Below are positions 18,252-27,068 of a stretch of 64,000 bases of DNA, one piece after another. A program made the translations under genes and the position numbers. Numbering within the stretch: the stretch's first letter is position 1; each line of letters opens with the position of its first letter. Source of the stretch: Alteromonadaceae bacterium Bs31 (GTDB lineage Bacteria; Pseudomonadota; Gammaproteobacteria; Pseudomonadales; Cellvibrionaceae); assembly GCA_900177435.1 (NCBI GenBank), contig FXAI01000015.1, forward strand, positions 1 to 64,000, read 5' to 3'. The notes under the pieces were generated by a model. The model did not search any database. It saw nothing but the letters and a program-made list of their open reading frames with translations, and was not told the DNA's origin.

Positions 18252-19922
18252 TTGCTAATGCGACAATTAACTTCCGCAGATAAAGGCGAACTAATTGGCT
18301 GGCTAAACGCTCAGTCAAAACTGTTTAGCGGGCACTTAAAGCTGCTGTACGTGCTCGGCTGCGCGCGCTTTTTTGTGGCTGCAAGTGCCCTTTACCTGCT
18401 GGCAGTACTGCTCGCCGCTGCGGTAATTGAAGCGCAAAAGCCACGCGGCGAGTATTTGTTGGCGCTAGCGAGCTTGCTGGCCCTGCAAGTGATTTTGCAG
18501 CTGATGATTGATCGTAAAAAACTGCAACTTGCCGCAGCGATAGTTCATCACTACCAGCAAAAAATATGGCTGATTGTACAGCAAGGCAGTCTGGCCGTAA
18601 TTCGCGATTATACCCTCGCTGCCTGGCAATCGTTTTTTATGCAACGCGTACCGGCACTGCAGGCTTATTTTAGCGACTACCTGCCACAACAGCGCATCGC
18701 AGTACGGGTGCCGTCCATGGTACTGGCCTTTGTGTTTCCTCACAGCTGGCTGGCCGCCCTGCTGCTGGCCATTGCAGCACCACTGATTCCACTATTCATG
18801 TGGCTGGTTGGTATGGGGGCAGCCAGCGCACAGCGCAAACATTTTCTGGCACTGGAGCGACTAGGCAGTGTGTTTCTGGATCGCTTAAGTGCACGCCAAT
18901 TACTGCATGTGCACAATGCCGTAACAGCACAAAAAAAAGTGTTTCAAACAGCAGCACAACAACTAAGAAAGCGAAGCCTTGAAGTGTTACAGCTGGCTTT
19001 TTTGTCGTCTTCCGTGCTGGATTTTTTTGCCACTGTGGGTATCGCCCTGGTAGCTGTGTTTGTGGGTTTTTCCCTGCTTGGCGAACTTCAGTTTGGCAGC
19101 TGGCAAAACGGCCTTGACCTTTCGCAAGGGCTGTTCATCCTCCTGCTGGCGCCGCTGTTTTTCTCGGAATTAAAAACCCTCGGCCGCTACTATCACTTGC
19201 GCGCGCAAGCCATTGGCGCGGCGGATACCCTGCAGCACTTGCTCGACAACACCCCAATACAACCCGTTAAATCTAGCAGCGAGTTTAAAGTCGTTAATTT
19301 CTCACTCCATACACCGCAACATCAAACTTTATTACACGCACCACTGCTGTGCCTACGCCAGGGTGATCGTATTTTATTACAGGGAAGCTCTGGCAGCGGC
19401 AAAACCACTCTGCTGGAAGCCTTACTGGGCATGCGCCCCAATCAATGCAACCTTAACGAATACCTGCCCTGGCAAAATCTCGCCTGGCTTGGGCAACAAG
19501 CGCCCGTACTGCCCGGCACCGTGAGAGAAAATATTAGCTTGGGGCACCCGGCAACAGACAAACACCTCCATCAACTTCTGGAAAAAGTCGAACTGCAACA
19601 GTGGTTGCAACACTTACCGGCTGGCCTTAATACCACCATGGGCGAATACCCACCGCTTTCCGGTGGGCAACGGCAGCGACTGGCCATTGCACGCTTACTG
19701 TTTTTCGACAAGCCCATTGTTTTTCTGGATGAGCCTAGCGCAAACCTTGCCAGTGAACAGGCCGAACGTATTACCGCGCTGCTAAAACAATGTTTTCAAG
19801 AGAAAACCCTAATTTGGATTTCCCACGACCTGGCTGGCAATAATTATTTCACAGCGCGCTGGAATATAAACTCAGCGACCGGTCTGCTTTCAGTGGATGA
19901 GGAACGAAAGCTATGCGCCTGA
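18252..19922 (+). CDS. cydD: Thiol-exporting ABC transporter CydD
   Basis: This 556-residue half-transporter has an N-terminal membrane domain (about 30-330) and a C-terminal ATPase with Walker A GSSGSGKTT, signature LSGGQRQRLAIARL and Walker B IVFLDEPSANL. With CydC it forms the heterodimer that exports glutathione or cysteine to the periplasm and is needed to assemble the heme d of cytochrome bd. The start is either TTG at 18252, which keeps a good 9-nt spacing from AGAGG, or ATG at 18258; the difference is two residues. It overlaps cydC by 10 nt. The fixed order after cydX supports the assignment. Confidence 0.93.
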   Translation: MLMRQLTSADKGELIGWLNAQSKLFSGHLKLLYVLGCARFFVAASALYLLAVLLAAAVIEAQKPRGEYLLALASLLALQVILQLMIDRKKLQLAAAIVHHYQQKIWLIVQQGSLAVIRDYTLAAWQSFFMQRVPALQAYFSDYLPQQRIAVRVPSMVLAFVFPHSWLAALLLAIAAPLIPLFMWLVGMGAASAQRKHFLALERLGSVFLDRLSARQLLHVHNAVTAQKKVFQTAAQQLRKRSLEVLQLAFLSSSVLDFFATVGIALVAVFVGFSLLGELQFGSWQNGLDLSQGLFILLLAPLFFSELKTLGRYYHLRAQAIGAADTLQHLLDNTPIQPVKSSSEFKVVNFSLHTPQHQTLLHAPLLCLRQGDRILLQGSSGSGKTTLLEALLGMRPNQCNLNEYLPWQNLAWLGQQAPVLPGTVRENISLGHPATDKHLHQLLEKVELQQWLQHLPAGLNTTMGEYPPLSGGQRQRLAIARLLFFDKPIVFLDEPSANLASEQAERITALLKQCFQEKTLIWISHDLAGNNYFTARWNINSATGLLSVDEERKLCA

Positions 19923-21466
19923 GGCCCGTTCCCTGGTATTTAATCGCCGTGGCCATTGTCGCAGCCACGAGCACGCTCGCATTATTACTGCTCTCCAGCT
20001 GGTTTATCGCTGCATCTGCTCTGGCGGGCTTGAGCGCGGGTGTAGTGTTATTCAACTATATTCTGCCAGCCGCCGCTATTCGGTTACTGGCCATTTCACG
20101 CATAGCCAGCGGCTACGCATACAATTATTTTGGCCACGCAGATATGCTCAGTCGCCTGGGTCGTATTCGCTCCCACCTTTACGATCGCGTAATGGCCGAA
20201 AGCCAGTCATCACAATTGCGCGCCCACGAGCTGGAAAACCTGGACCACGGTACTCAGGCGCTGGCAAACCAGGCCCTCGCCGTAAAACTTCCCCATCTCA
20301 GTTTTATTACGCTCGCCTTAGCGCTGTTGATTTGTTGCTGGGTACTTGTGCCACAACTGCTAGCCCTCTTTGTATTAAGCATGGCCCTGTGTGTTTTATT
20401 ACTTGCCTGGCATAAAAACACCATGCAAACACGCATAGTAGCGCTACGGCAAAACACTGCCGAATACAGAACAAGCTTAGAGCATCAATTACGAAGCGCG
20501 TCCCTTTGGAGCTTAAGTGAAAATCACGGCGGCCTGAAAACTCACCAGCAAAATTGGGCCCAAGCGTGGATCGCACGCCGCAGCTCAGAATACCGGGCAG
20601 AACGGTATTTATTTGCTCTTGCTATTTTGCTCCTGCTCATCGCTGTAAGCTTGTTGCCGCAACCATTGCTGGGTTCGCCACTGCTGTTGTTATTTCCGCT
20701 GCTGCTATTGTCCATGCCGGACTGGCTGGGCGCCGTTGTGCGGGCACAGGGAGCAGCTGCAGAAAGCGAAGTATCTGCTTTGCATTTACAGCGAGAGCCA
20801 CAAGTAAACACTGCACCCCCCATCATTCGCAGTAATGCAATTACATTACAAGCGATAAAAAATACATCTGTTAAAAAGCTTTCCCTGCAACAATTTTCAT
20901 GGCAACGGGCTAGCAAAGAGGGCGAAGCTATAAACGCAGAATTTACAGCAGGGGATCTGGTACTGGTGCAAGGGGATTCTGGCAGCGGAAAAACCTCTCT
21001 TTTGATGGCCATGGCGGGATTAATAGCACATTCAGGCCAATTACATATTCAACCCGGCAATAGCCGCCTCCATTACTGCGACCAGCACCCCCACATTCTC
21101 GCCGACACCCTGCGTCATAACTTACTCATTGCCGCTCCAACCGCCTGTGACCAACAACTACAATGCGCACTGGACTTCGCCTGTCTTAGCCATTTACACA
21201 ATGCACTGGACCAGTGGCTCGGTGACCAGGGCCGTATATTATCCGGCGGAGAAGCAAAACGCATTGGGCTGGCCAGAGCCTGGTTGTGTGAAACAAACAT
21301 TTGGCTGCTGGATGAACCTTTTGAGGCGATTGACCGAAGTACACGCGAGCAGCTCAGCCAACACCTGAATCAAGCCAGGCAAGAGCGCATTATTTTGTTG
21401 GTTTCCCATCGTAAAGAACTTTCCCTGCATCACAACAAGGTAATTACCTTGGGTGAGTTTTTATAG
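19913..21466 (+). CDS. cydC: Thiol-exporting ABC transporter CydC
   Basis: This 517-residue half-transporter has a membrane domain at about 1-290 and a C-terminal ATPase (Walker A GDSGSGKTS, signature LSGGEAKRIGLARA, Walker B IWLLDEPFEAID). It pairs with CydD. The signature is LSGGEAKR rather than GGQRQR, and the P-loop lies in a rather short ATPase half, as is common in CydC. The ATG lies inside the last codons of cydD (10-nt overlap). A gap of 21 bp separates it from the AhpD-like gene, which probably shares the transcript. Confidence 0.92.
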   Translation: MRLRPVPWYLIAVAIVAATSTLALLLLSSWFIAASALAGLSAGVVLFNYILPAAAIRLLAISRIASGYAYNYFGHADMLSRLGRIRSHLYDRVMAESQSSQLRAHELENLDHGTQALANQALAVKLPHLSFITLALALLICCWVLVPQLLALFVLSMALCVLLLAWHKNTMQTRIVALRQNTAEYRTSLEHQLRSASLWSLSENHGGLKTHQQNWAQAWIARRSSEYRAERYLFALAILLLLIAVSLLPQPLLGSPLLLLFPLLLLSMPDWLGAVVRAQGAAAESEVSALHLQREPQVNTAPPIIRSNAITLQAIKNTSVKKLSLQQFSWQRASKEGEAINAEFTAGDLVLVQGDSGSGKTSLLMAMAGLIAHSGQLHIQPGNSRLHYCDQHPHILADTLRHNLLIAAPTACDQQLQCALDFACLSHLHNALDQWLGDQGRILSGGEAKRIGLARAWLCETNIWLLDEPFEAIDRSTREQLSQHLNQARQERIILLVSHRKELSLHHNKVITLGEFL

Positions 21467-21487
21467 CAACCTAAATAGAGATTAACC

Positions 21488-21853
21488 ATGAACAAAGACT
21501 TTGAATCTGTACGCCAGGATATCCGCAGCTACGCACGCGAACTACATAAATTACAACCCGACACCATGAACGCCTTTTATACCATGTCCAAGGAAGCCCT
21601 GAAGGACGGCGCCCTGAGTGAAAAAGTAAAAGAGTTCGTAGCACTGGGCATAGGCATTACTAAACAATGTGAAGGTTGCATTGCCTTTCATGTAAAAAAT
21701 TTGAAAGAGTTGGGCGCTACGCGCGAAGAAGTGGGTGAAGTTCTGGCGATGTGCGTATACATGGGCGGCGGCCCAGGTTTAATGCACGCGGCAGAAGCCC
21801 TTGCCGCCTATGACGCATTGAATAAGCCCGATATACAAAAGGCCGCCGTATGA
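21488..21853 (+). CDS. AhpD-like / carboxymuconolactone decarboxylase family protein
   Basis: This 121-residue alpha-helical protein carries the CxxC redox pair of the AhpD-like group (CEGCIAFHVKN, about residues 58-68), with a conserved Glu before the pair and a His four residues after it. Family members with this motif act as alkylhydroperoxidase-type or disulfide-handling proteins rather than true decarboxylases. It follows cydC by 21 bp and overlaps the next small gene at ATGA, so it appears to be an accessory of the cyd transcript. A role in peroxide or thiol balance near the bd oxidase is inference. Confidence 0.85.
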   Translation: MNKDFESVRQDIRSYARELHKLQPDTMNAFYTMSKEALKDGALSEKVKEFVALGIGITKQCEGCIAFHVKNLKELGATREEVGEVLAMCVYMGGGPGLMHAAEALAAYDALNKPDIQKAAV

Positions 21854-22044
21854 ATAAAACAGAATGCGGCCACATGGGCGATGGTGGCCAATGTATCTGC
21901 CCGAAATGCGACCTTAGATTAGCACACAAAAATGGTATCCCCTGTCAGCAGGAAAAATGCCCTCAATGTGGTGCAAAAATGTTGCGAAAAGACTCACGAC
22001 ACCATCAACTACTGATGCAGAAACGTGCGACGCTAAGGGATTGA
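21850..22044 (+). CDS. Small cysteine-rich zinc-ribbon-like protein
   Basis: This 64-residue protein has seven cysteines in CxxC-type spacing (CICPKC, then CQQEKCPQCGAK), which would bind zinc as a ribbon or rubredoxin-like knuckle. The ATG overlaps the TGA of the AhpD-like gene (ATGA), so it is coupled to it. The Cys and His content (also GHMGDGG and RHHQ) and the absence of any signal peptide suggest a cytoplasmic metal-binding protein. The partner and function are unknown. A terminator-like hairpin follows within 10 bp, marking the end of the cyd operon. Confidence 0.75.
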   Translation: MNKTECGHMGDGGQCICPKCDLRLAHKNGIPCQQEKCPQCGAKMLRKDSRHHQLLMQKRATLRD

Positions 22045-22050
22045 AAAACA

Positions 22051-22087
22051 ATAAAGCCCCGGCTTGCTATAGCTTTGGGGCTTATTT
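22051..22087. terminator. Hairpin ending the cyd operon, possibly bidirectional
   Basis: AAGCCCC (22054-22060) pairs with GGGGCTT (22077-22083) around a 16-nt loop, followed on plus by TATTTAAT and later a T-rich run. It lies between the convergent zinc-ribbon gene and parE, so it could serve both. Confidence 0.65.
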
Positions 22088-22202
22088 AATGTATTGAGCT
22101 TTTTTCTTTTTCGGGGGTTTTATTTATAACACCGAAACCTACAGTGAGAATAAACCCGTCTATAAAAAGATAGAAAGCAAGCTGGCAGGCGCCATCTATT
22201 CT

Positions 22203-24089
22203 CTAACCAACCTCAGCCATATCCCCTCTTGTCTCAAGCCACTGCTTTCTGTCACCCGAGCGTTTTTTTGCCAGCAGCATGTCCAATACCTGATGCGTAT
22301 CGTCACCCATGTCAATCACCAGCTGCACAAGGCGGCGAGTATCTGGCGCCATGGTGGTTTCTCGCAGTTGCAATGGGTTCATTTCACCCAGGCCTTTAAA
22401 GCGTTGTACGTTCGGTTTGCCCTTTTTCTTTTCCGCAGCAATGCGCTCAAGCACACCCTGCTTTTCACTTTCATCCAGCGCGTAATACACTTCTTGCCCA
22501 ACATCGATTCGAAACAGCGGCGGCATAGCGACAAATACGTGGCCAGCCTTTACCAATGACGGAAAATGCCTGACAAACAAGGCGCACAACAAGGTTGCAA
22601 TATGGAGGCCGTCGGAATCCGCATCTGCGAGTATGCAGATTTTGTGGTAGCGCAGTTTTTCCAGGTTATCTGAACCCGGATCGATACCCAGTGCTACCGA
22701 TATATCGTGTACTTCCTGCGAAGCCAGCACTTCAGCACTGTCCACTTCCCAAGTATTTAGTATTTTTCCGCGCAAGGGCATGATGGCTTGAAATACACGG
22801 TCTCTAGCCTGCTTTGCAGACCCTCCTGCGGAGTCACCTTCCACCAGAAATAATTCACCAAGGCTTGGATCATCTGAAGAACAGTCTGCAAGCTTGCCCG
22901 GTAAAGCCGGGCCTGCGGTAACTTTTTTACGGGCTATTTTTTTACTGGAACGAACACGCTTATGGGCATTGCTTATACAAAATTCAGCGAGCTTATCGCC
23001 CTCTTCGGTATGCTGGTTTAACCAGAGGCTAAAGGCATCTTTGGCAACGCCAGAGACAAAGGCGGCGGCCTCTCGCGAAGAAAGACGCTCTTTGGTTTGC
23101 CCCGAGAATTGCGGATCTTCCAGTTTTGAGGAAAGCACAAAGCAACAGCTTGTCCAGATATCGTCTGGTGCTAGCTTTATACCGCGTGGAATTAAATTGC
23201 GAATTTCACAGTATTCCCGCATAGCTTCCATTAGCCCGGTACGCAATCCATTTACGTGTGTGCCCCCCAATGCGGTTGGAATTAAATTTACATAACTTTC
23301 CTGGGTAATATCGCCACCTTCAGGCAACCACTGCACCGCCCAATCAGCCGCTTCTGTTGGCCCGGAGAAAGAGCCAACAAAGGGTTCCAGCGGCAGGGAC
23401 TCCCAACCGAGCGTCGCGCTTTTTAAATAGTCTTTTAAGCCGTCTTCGTAAAACCAGGTTTCATGGGTATCCGCCTGCTCATCAAAAAATACCACTTCCA
23501 GGCCGGGGCACAATACAGCTTTGGCTCGCAGCACGTGGCGCAGTCGGCTAACGGAAAACTTGTTAGAGTCGAAATAACTTGCATCCGGCAAAAAGCGCAC
23601 GGTGGTACCAGTATTCCGTTTTCCGCAGCTATCCACCACCTCCAGATCACTGGCTTTATCACCGTTTTTAAAGCCAATTCGATAGACAGTACCATCGCGC
23701 TTAATGGTCACTTCAAGCACTTTTGACAATGCGTTTACCACAGACACACCCACTCCGTGCAGGCCGCCGGAAAACTGGTAGTTTTTATTGGAGAATTTTC
23801 CCCCTGCGTGCAAAGTGGAAAGAATCACCTCCACACCCGGTTTTTTCTGTTCCGGGTGCAAATCAACCGGCATACCGCGACCGTCATCGGAAACACTTAC
23901 GGAGTGGTCCTTGTGAAGAATAACTTCAATTTTTTTCGCGAAGCCCGCCAGCGCTTCATCGACACTATTATCGATAACTTCCTGTGCCAGGTGATTCGGA
24001 CGGGTTGTATCGGTATACATGCCCGGGCGTTTTTTTACCGGGTCTAAACCCGTGAGGACTTCGATATCTTCTGCAGTGTAATTTGCCAT
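22203..24089 (-). CDS. parE: DNA topoisomerase IV subunit B
   Basis: The 628-residue ParE (E. coli 630) is the ATPase subunit of topoisomerase IV, which unlinks daughter chromosomes with ParC. It has a GHKL ATPase region with EVIDNSVDEALAG and DDGRGMPV, the loop GLHGVGVSVVNALS, and a C-terminal TOPRIM domain with EGDSAGGSAKQARDR and DADSDGLHI. The DNA-gate KGLGEMNP is also present. It is the last of five genes in the order nudF, yqiB, cpdA, yqiA, parE, the same as in E. coli. The start ATG at 24089 leads directly into MANYTAEDIEVLTGLDPVKK. parC is not in the window. Confidence 0.97.
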   Translation of the reverse strand: MANYTAEDIEVLTGLDPVKKRPGMYTDTTRPNHLAQEVIDNSVDEALAGFAKKIEVILHKDHSVSVSDDGRGMPVDLHPEQKKPGVEVILSTLHAGGKFSNKNYQFSGGLHGVGVSVVNALSKVLEVTIKRDGTVYRIGFKNGDKASDLEVVDSCGKRNTGTTVRFLPDASYFDSNKFSVSRLRHVLRAKAVLCPGLEVVFFDEQADTHETWFYEDGLKDYLKSATLGWESLPLEPFVGSFSGPTEAADWAVQWLPEGGDITQESYVNLIPTALGGTHVNGLRTGLMEAMREYCEIRNLIPRGIKLAPDDIWTSCCFVLSSKLEDPQFSGQTKERLSSREAAAFVSGVAKDAFSLWLNQHTEEGDKLAEFCISNAHKRVRSSKKIARKKVTAGPALPGKLADCSSDDPSLGELFLVEGDSAGGSAKQARDRVFQAIMPLRGKILNTWEVDSAEVLASQEVHDISVALGIDPGSDNLEKLRYHKICILADADSDGLHIATLLCALFVRHFPSLVKAGHVFVAMPPLFRIDVGQEVYYALDESEKQGVLERIAAEKKKGKPNVQRFKGLGEMNPLQLRETTMAPDTRRLVQLVIDMGDDTHQVLDMLLAKKRSGDRKQWLETRGDMAEVG

Positions 24090-24114
24090 AAGTCTATTTA
24101 TATATGCGTTAAAA

Positions 24115-24690
24115 TTATTCGGATAAAAATTGCATTATTTTTGGCAGCCATTGCTGGTAATTATCAAAGGTATGGCTGCCACCCTTTTCCACCAGCTGTT
24201 TACAGCGATGGTATTTGTTCACTGCTTTTCGGTAGTCGAGGGTTTCATCCCCCTGCTGCACCATTAACCAGTATGCAGCGCTTTTTTCTACCTTCAGATC
24301 ACATTGCTTTAAAAAAGCCGCGTCGCTTTTTTGCAACTTGTAGCTTTCTCCATTGTAGTAATTTTCTACCGTCTGCCCAATGAGGGACTCCACCAATACC
24401 TGAGGCTCAACTGCAGGATTGATAAGTACCGCTTTATGGGCGCGCTCTGTTTCAATCAGCCAGCTTGCCCAAAACCCGCCGAGTGAGCTTCCGATTAAAT
24501 ACACTTTTTCTGACTTTAAGGCGTCTAGCGTTCTGTCGAGCTGCATTGCCGCCTGCTCCGGGTAGGAAGAAAGCGCGGGGCATATGAAGCTTATACTCGG
24601 TATCTGGTCTGCAAGCCAGTGCTGAGTTGCCTGAGCTTTGAAGGATTGGGGAGAGCTGAGAAAACCGTGGATGTAAACAAGCGCGGGCAT
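24115..24690 (-). CDS. yqiA: YqiA-family alpha/beta-hydrolase esterase
   Basis: This 191-residue small esterase matches the YqiA group in length and gene position. The oxyanion region YIHGFLSSP is near the N-terminus and the nucleophile lies in GSSLGG at about 67-72. The acid and His are probably in QQGDETLDY and GGSHTF near the C-terminus, completing a Ser-Asp-His triad. No signal peptide is seen, so it should be cytoplasmic. It sits between cpdA and parE, as in enterobacteria. The natural substrate is not known for this family; E. coli YqiA acts on short acyl esters. Confidence 0.9.
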   Translation of the reverse strand: MPALVYIHGFLSSPQSFKAQATQHWLADQIPSISFICPALSSYPEQAAMQLDRTLDALKSEKVYLIGSSLGGFWASWLIETERAHKAVLINPAVEPQVLVESLIGQTVENYYNGESYKLQKSDAAFLKQCDLKVEKSAAYWLMVQQGDETLDYRKAVNKYHRCKQLVEKGGSHTFDNYQQWLPKIMQFLSE

Positions 24691-24736
24691 GTGAACCTCT
24701 GACTACAGAGGCTCATTATAGCTTTAGATTAGCGGA

Positions 24737-25546
24737 TTAATAACCCGCAGAAGCAAAATCGATTTTGTAGACTTTGTCTTTGATGCGGCAAACTTCCGTT
24801 TCAAAGGCGCCATTAGCGTGAAGCTCAAAGCGCCGATAGCCGGGCATCGCTTTGTCTACGGCAAAATCGTGGGAATTAGGCAAAAACTGAACGCAAGTGG
24901 ATGGGGTAGCGAGAAGTTTTACCCCTTTACGATCCGTTTCAAAGTTCTGGTGTACATGCCCCCAGCATACGGCCTTAACATTGGAGTGGCGATCCAGAAC
25001 CTTAAAGAAGTCCTCATTATTAAGCACCACATACTGGTCGAGCCAGGTGCTACCCACAGGAACGGGCTGATGATGAAGGAATACCAGCGCTGGCAAACGA
25101 GGGTAGGCCGCCAGCTGTTTATCTAAACGGTCAATCTCGTTGGCGTGCAGGTCGCCCCCCTCTTCCATAGGGATACGTGAATCAAGGAAGATCATATTCC
25201 AGCCACCGCGCACACAATGCGCTTCTATAGGCAGATTCACCACTTGGTCCATATTCATGGGGTCGTCGTGGTTGCCAGGGAGCCAGGCGAGAGGGGTATT
25301 AGGGAAGGAGCGTTCAATAATTTTTATGAAGCGCTCATAGGACGCTACCCCGCCATCATTGGAGATATCTCCGGTGGCTAGGATCATATCCGGGGCTTCG
25401 TTAGCTTGGAGCAGATGGAGAACGTCGTACAAGCTTTGATCGGTATCAAGACCAAGCAACTTCTCTCCTGGCTGGCTTCCCAAGTGACAATCCGTTATCT
25501 GTAATAAGCGAAAAGGTCTCATTTCTCTTCTACTCAAAATTTCCAC
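24737..25546 (-). CDS. cpdA: 3',5'-cyclic AMP phosphodiesterase CpdA
   Basis: This 269-residue metallophosphoesterase hydrolyses cAMP to AMP and so tunes Crp signalling. All metal-binding motifs are present in order: DCHLG, GDISNDGG, GNHDDP, a mid-protein LHHQP and the final GHVHQN. The start may be GTG at 25546 (nine residues longer) or ATG at 25522. The longer form gives about the same N-terminal length before the first motif as the E. coli protein, but neither has a strong ribosome-binding site. It sits in the conserved nudF-yqiB-cpdA-yqiA-parE order. Confidence 0.93.
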   Translation of the reverse strand: MEILSRREMRPFRLLQITDCHLGSQPGEKLLGLDTDQSLYDVLHLLQANEAPDMILATGDISNDGGVASYERFIKIIERSFPNTPLAWLPGNHDDPMNMDQVVNLPIEAHCVRGGWNMIFLDSRIPMEEGGDLHANEIDRLDKQLAAYPRLPALVFLHHQPVPVGSTWLDQYVVLNNEDFFKVLDRHSNVKAVCWGHVHQNFETDRKGVKLLATPSTCVQFLPNSHDFAVDKAMPGYRRFELHANGAFETEVCRIKDKVYKIDFASAGY

Positions 25547-25648
25547 TATTTAAGTGGGGCAACCCTATAAAGCGCGTCAATTTGATCGATGACACTCTTT
25601 TCTACCCCTTTTCTCAAGTGTGGGCTCATATTTCCCCAAAACGAAATA

Positions 25649-26128
25649 CTATTTCCTATTAACGAGAACCGATTCACAATACGCGGGCGCTGCGTAGCCA
25701 TGGCTGTGACAGAGCTCCAGCCAATCTCCAAGGAAGCGGTTGAGCTCGAGTTTTTCGTCCGGATGATACATCTGCGGGTTGGGGTAGGTATATTGTGGTT
25801 TCCAGTGCCTATGGCCATCCCAGGAGATTATCTCAGCCATACTGGCGTCGTGATAGAGCCTCACCACGAGTCGCGGCGGATCAAGGCCCTCTTGCTGCTG
25901 AAGAACTTCGACTGTGGTGGTGTATCTGGCCGAGTCAATAACCCGCAACCGCACATAAAAATTGCCGTTATTGCCTATCGCCAATAACCACTGCTGTTCA
26001 CCATCCTGCCAATTGGGCATTAAGTTTAAGAAACGATAAAAATTGAGCTCACACTGGGCATGATGGCTTTTTAGATCCACCGGAGTCAGTTTCTGTGATG
26101 TGCTGTTTGCCACGGGTTTATTACTCAA
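25649..26128 (-). CDS. yqiB: DUF1249 protein (YqiB)
   Basis: This 159-residue protein belongs to the conserved DUF1249/YqiB family (about 140 residues in E. coli), recognised by position and by sequences such as CELNFYRFLNLMPNW and RLYHDASMAEI. No enzymatic motif or signal peptide is seen. It begins with a TTG that overlaps the nudF stop codon (TTGA), so it is coupled to nudF. The extra N-terminal segment is polar and may be dispensable. Its function is unknown. Confidence 0.88.
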   Translation of the reverse strand: MSNKPVANSTSQKLTPVDLKSHHAQCELNFYRFLNLMPNWQDGEQQWLLAIGNNGNFYVRLRVIDSARYTTTVEVLQQQEGLDPPRLVVRLYHDASMAEIISWDGHRHWKPQYTYPNPQMYHPDEKLELNRFLGDWLELCHSHGYAAPAYCESVLVNRK

Positions 26129-26766
26129 TCTTTAATTTCACTTCTCAGTTCTTGCCGGTAAATTTGCAGCCACTGCAAACCCAGTAAGGTTGCAGCATTA
26201 TTGGCACGTGAGTGATACATTCCTTTCAACACTTCGTCTGCAGGACATACGGCAAAGCGTATGTCCTCGTTTTCCTGCTCTAGTCCAAACAGGCCCCCTC
26301 GTCCCTCGAGGTTACATATGGCGCAGTAAAGGTGTATTTTTTCACTGCACCCTCCAGGCGTTGAGTAATAGCTGGATATATGACGAAGATCGGCACAATC
26401 GATACCCGCTTCCTCCTCCAGCTCTCGTCGGATTAAGCCCTCGGGCTGCTCACCTTGCTCCATCATGCCAGCAACAACCTCAAGGCACCATGGCCCAAGG
26501 TCCGAATTCAGCGCACCGACACGAAATTGCTCAATCAGGCCTATGGTATCGTTGTGCGGGTCATACAGAATAGCTGCCGCCGCCTCGCCGCGGTGAAACA
26601 GTTCACGACTAATTGCTTCGGTCCATTCACCGGAAAAGGTTTTATGTTTAAGCCTCAGCTTAAACATCTTAAAGAAGCCGTTGTAGACGGTATCATCAGA
26701 AAGCACTTCAACATCACTGGAATCTAACTCTGCGGGTGCTTGTATATTGTGTTTCCAATCTGGCAT
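26125..26766 (-). CDS. nudF: ADP-ribose pyrophosphatase (Nudix)
   Basis: This 213-residue Nudix hydrolase splits ADP-ribose into AMP and ribose-5-phosphate. The Nudix box is complete: GMMEQGEQPEGLIRRELEEE continuing into AGI, i.e. G-x5-E-x7-REUxEExGU. A following pattern (YYSTPGGCSEKIHLY) fits the NudF substrate loop. Length matches E. coli NudF (209). It is the first gene of the five-gene minus-strand operon and is divergent from tolC, as in E. coli. Confidence 0.94.
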   Translation of the reverse strand: MPDWKHNIQAPAELDSSDVEVLSDDTVYNGFFKMFKLRLKHKTFSGEWTEAISRELFHRGEAAAAILYDPHNDTIGLIEQFRVGALNSDLGPWCLEVVAGMMEQGEQPEGLIRRELEEEAGIDCADLRHISSYYSTPGGCSEKIHLYCAICNLEGRGGLFGLEQENEDIRFAVCPADEVLKGMYHSRANNAATLLGLQWLQIYRQELRSEIKD

Positions 26767-27068
26767 ATCTGGCGCCTGTTACTACACTATAGAATGATTT
26801 CAGAACTAAGCGAAGCAGTGTAGAAGCCGCCATCAAAGCTGTAAAGGCTGGCTTACTCTCTTTCAACTCAACTTTCAGCTCATTTGGAGTTGACATTTTA
26901 TTGTCCGGCCACATGTTGTAATGCTCTCCACTTTGGCTTAGTTCCTATTTACAGAAGAGACAATTACAATAGCGAGCTATCCGGGGGGATAAGTCTTTCA
27001 AGGTGAGCCCGAATGGTGACCCTTCACCCACGCCAGATTCGAATGATAAATCGACTTAGGAAATATTC
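26767..27068. promoter_or_regulatory. Divergent promoter region of nudF and tolC
   Basis: This 302-bp stretch separates the nudF start (minus) from tolC (plus) and must hold both promoters. No gene is supported here. TolC has TTAGGAAATATTC before its ATG, with AGGA as a usable ribosome-binding site. No repeated operator was seen. Confidence 0.4.
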
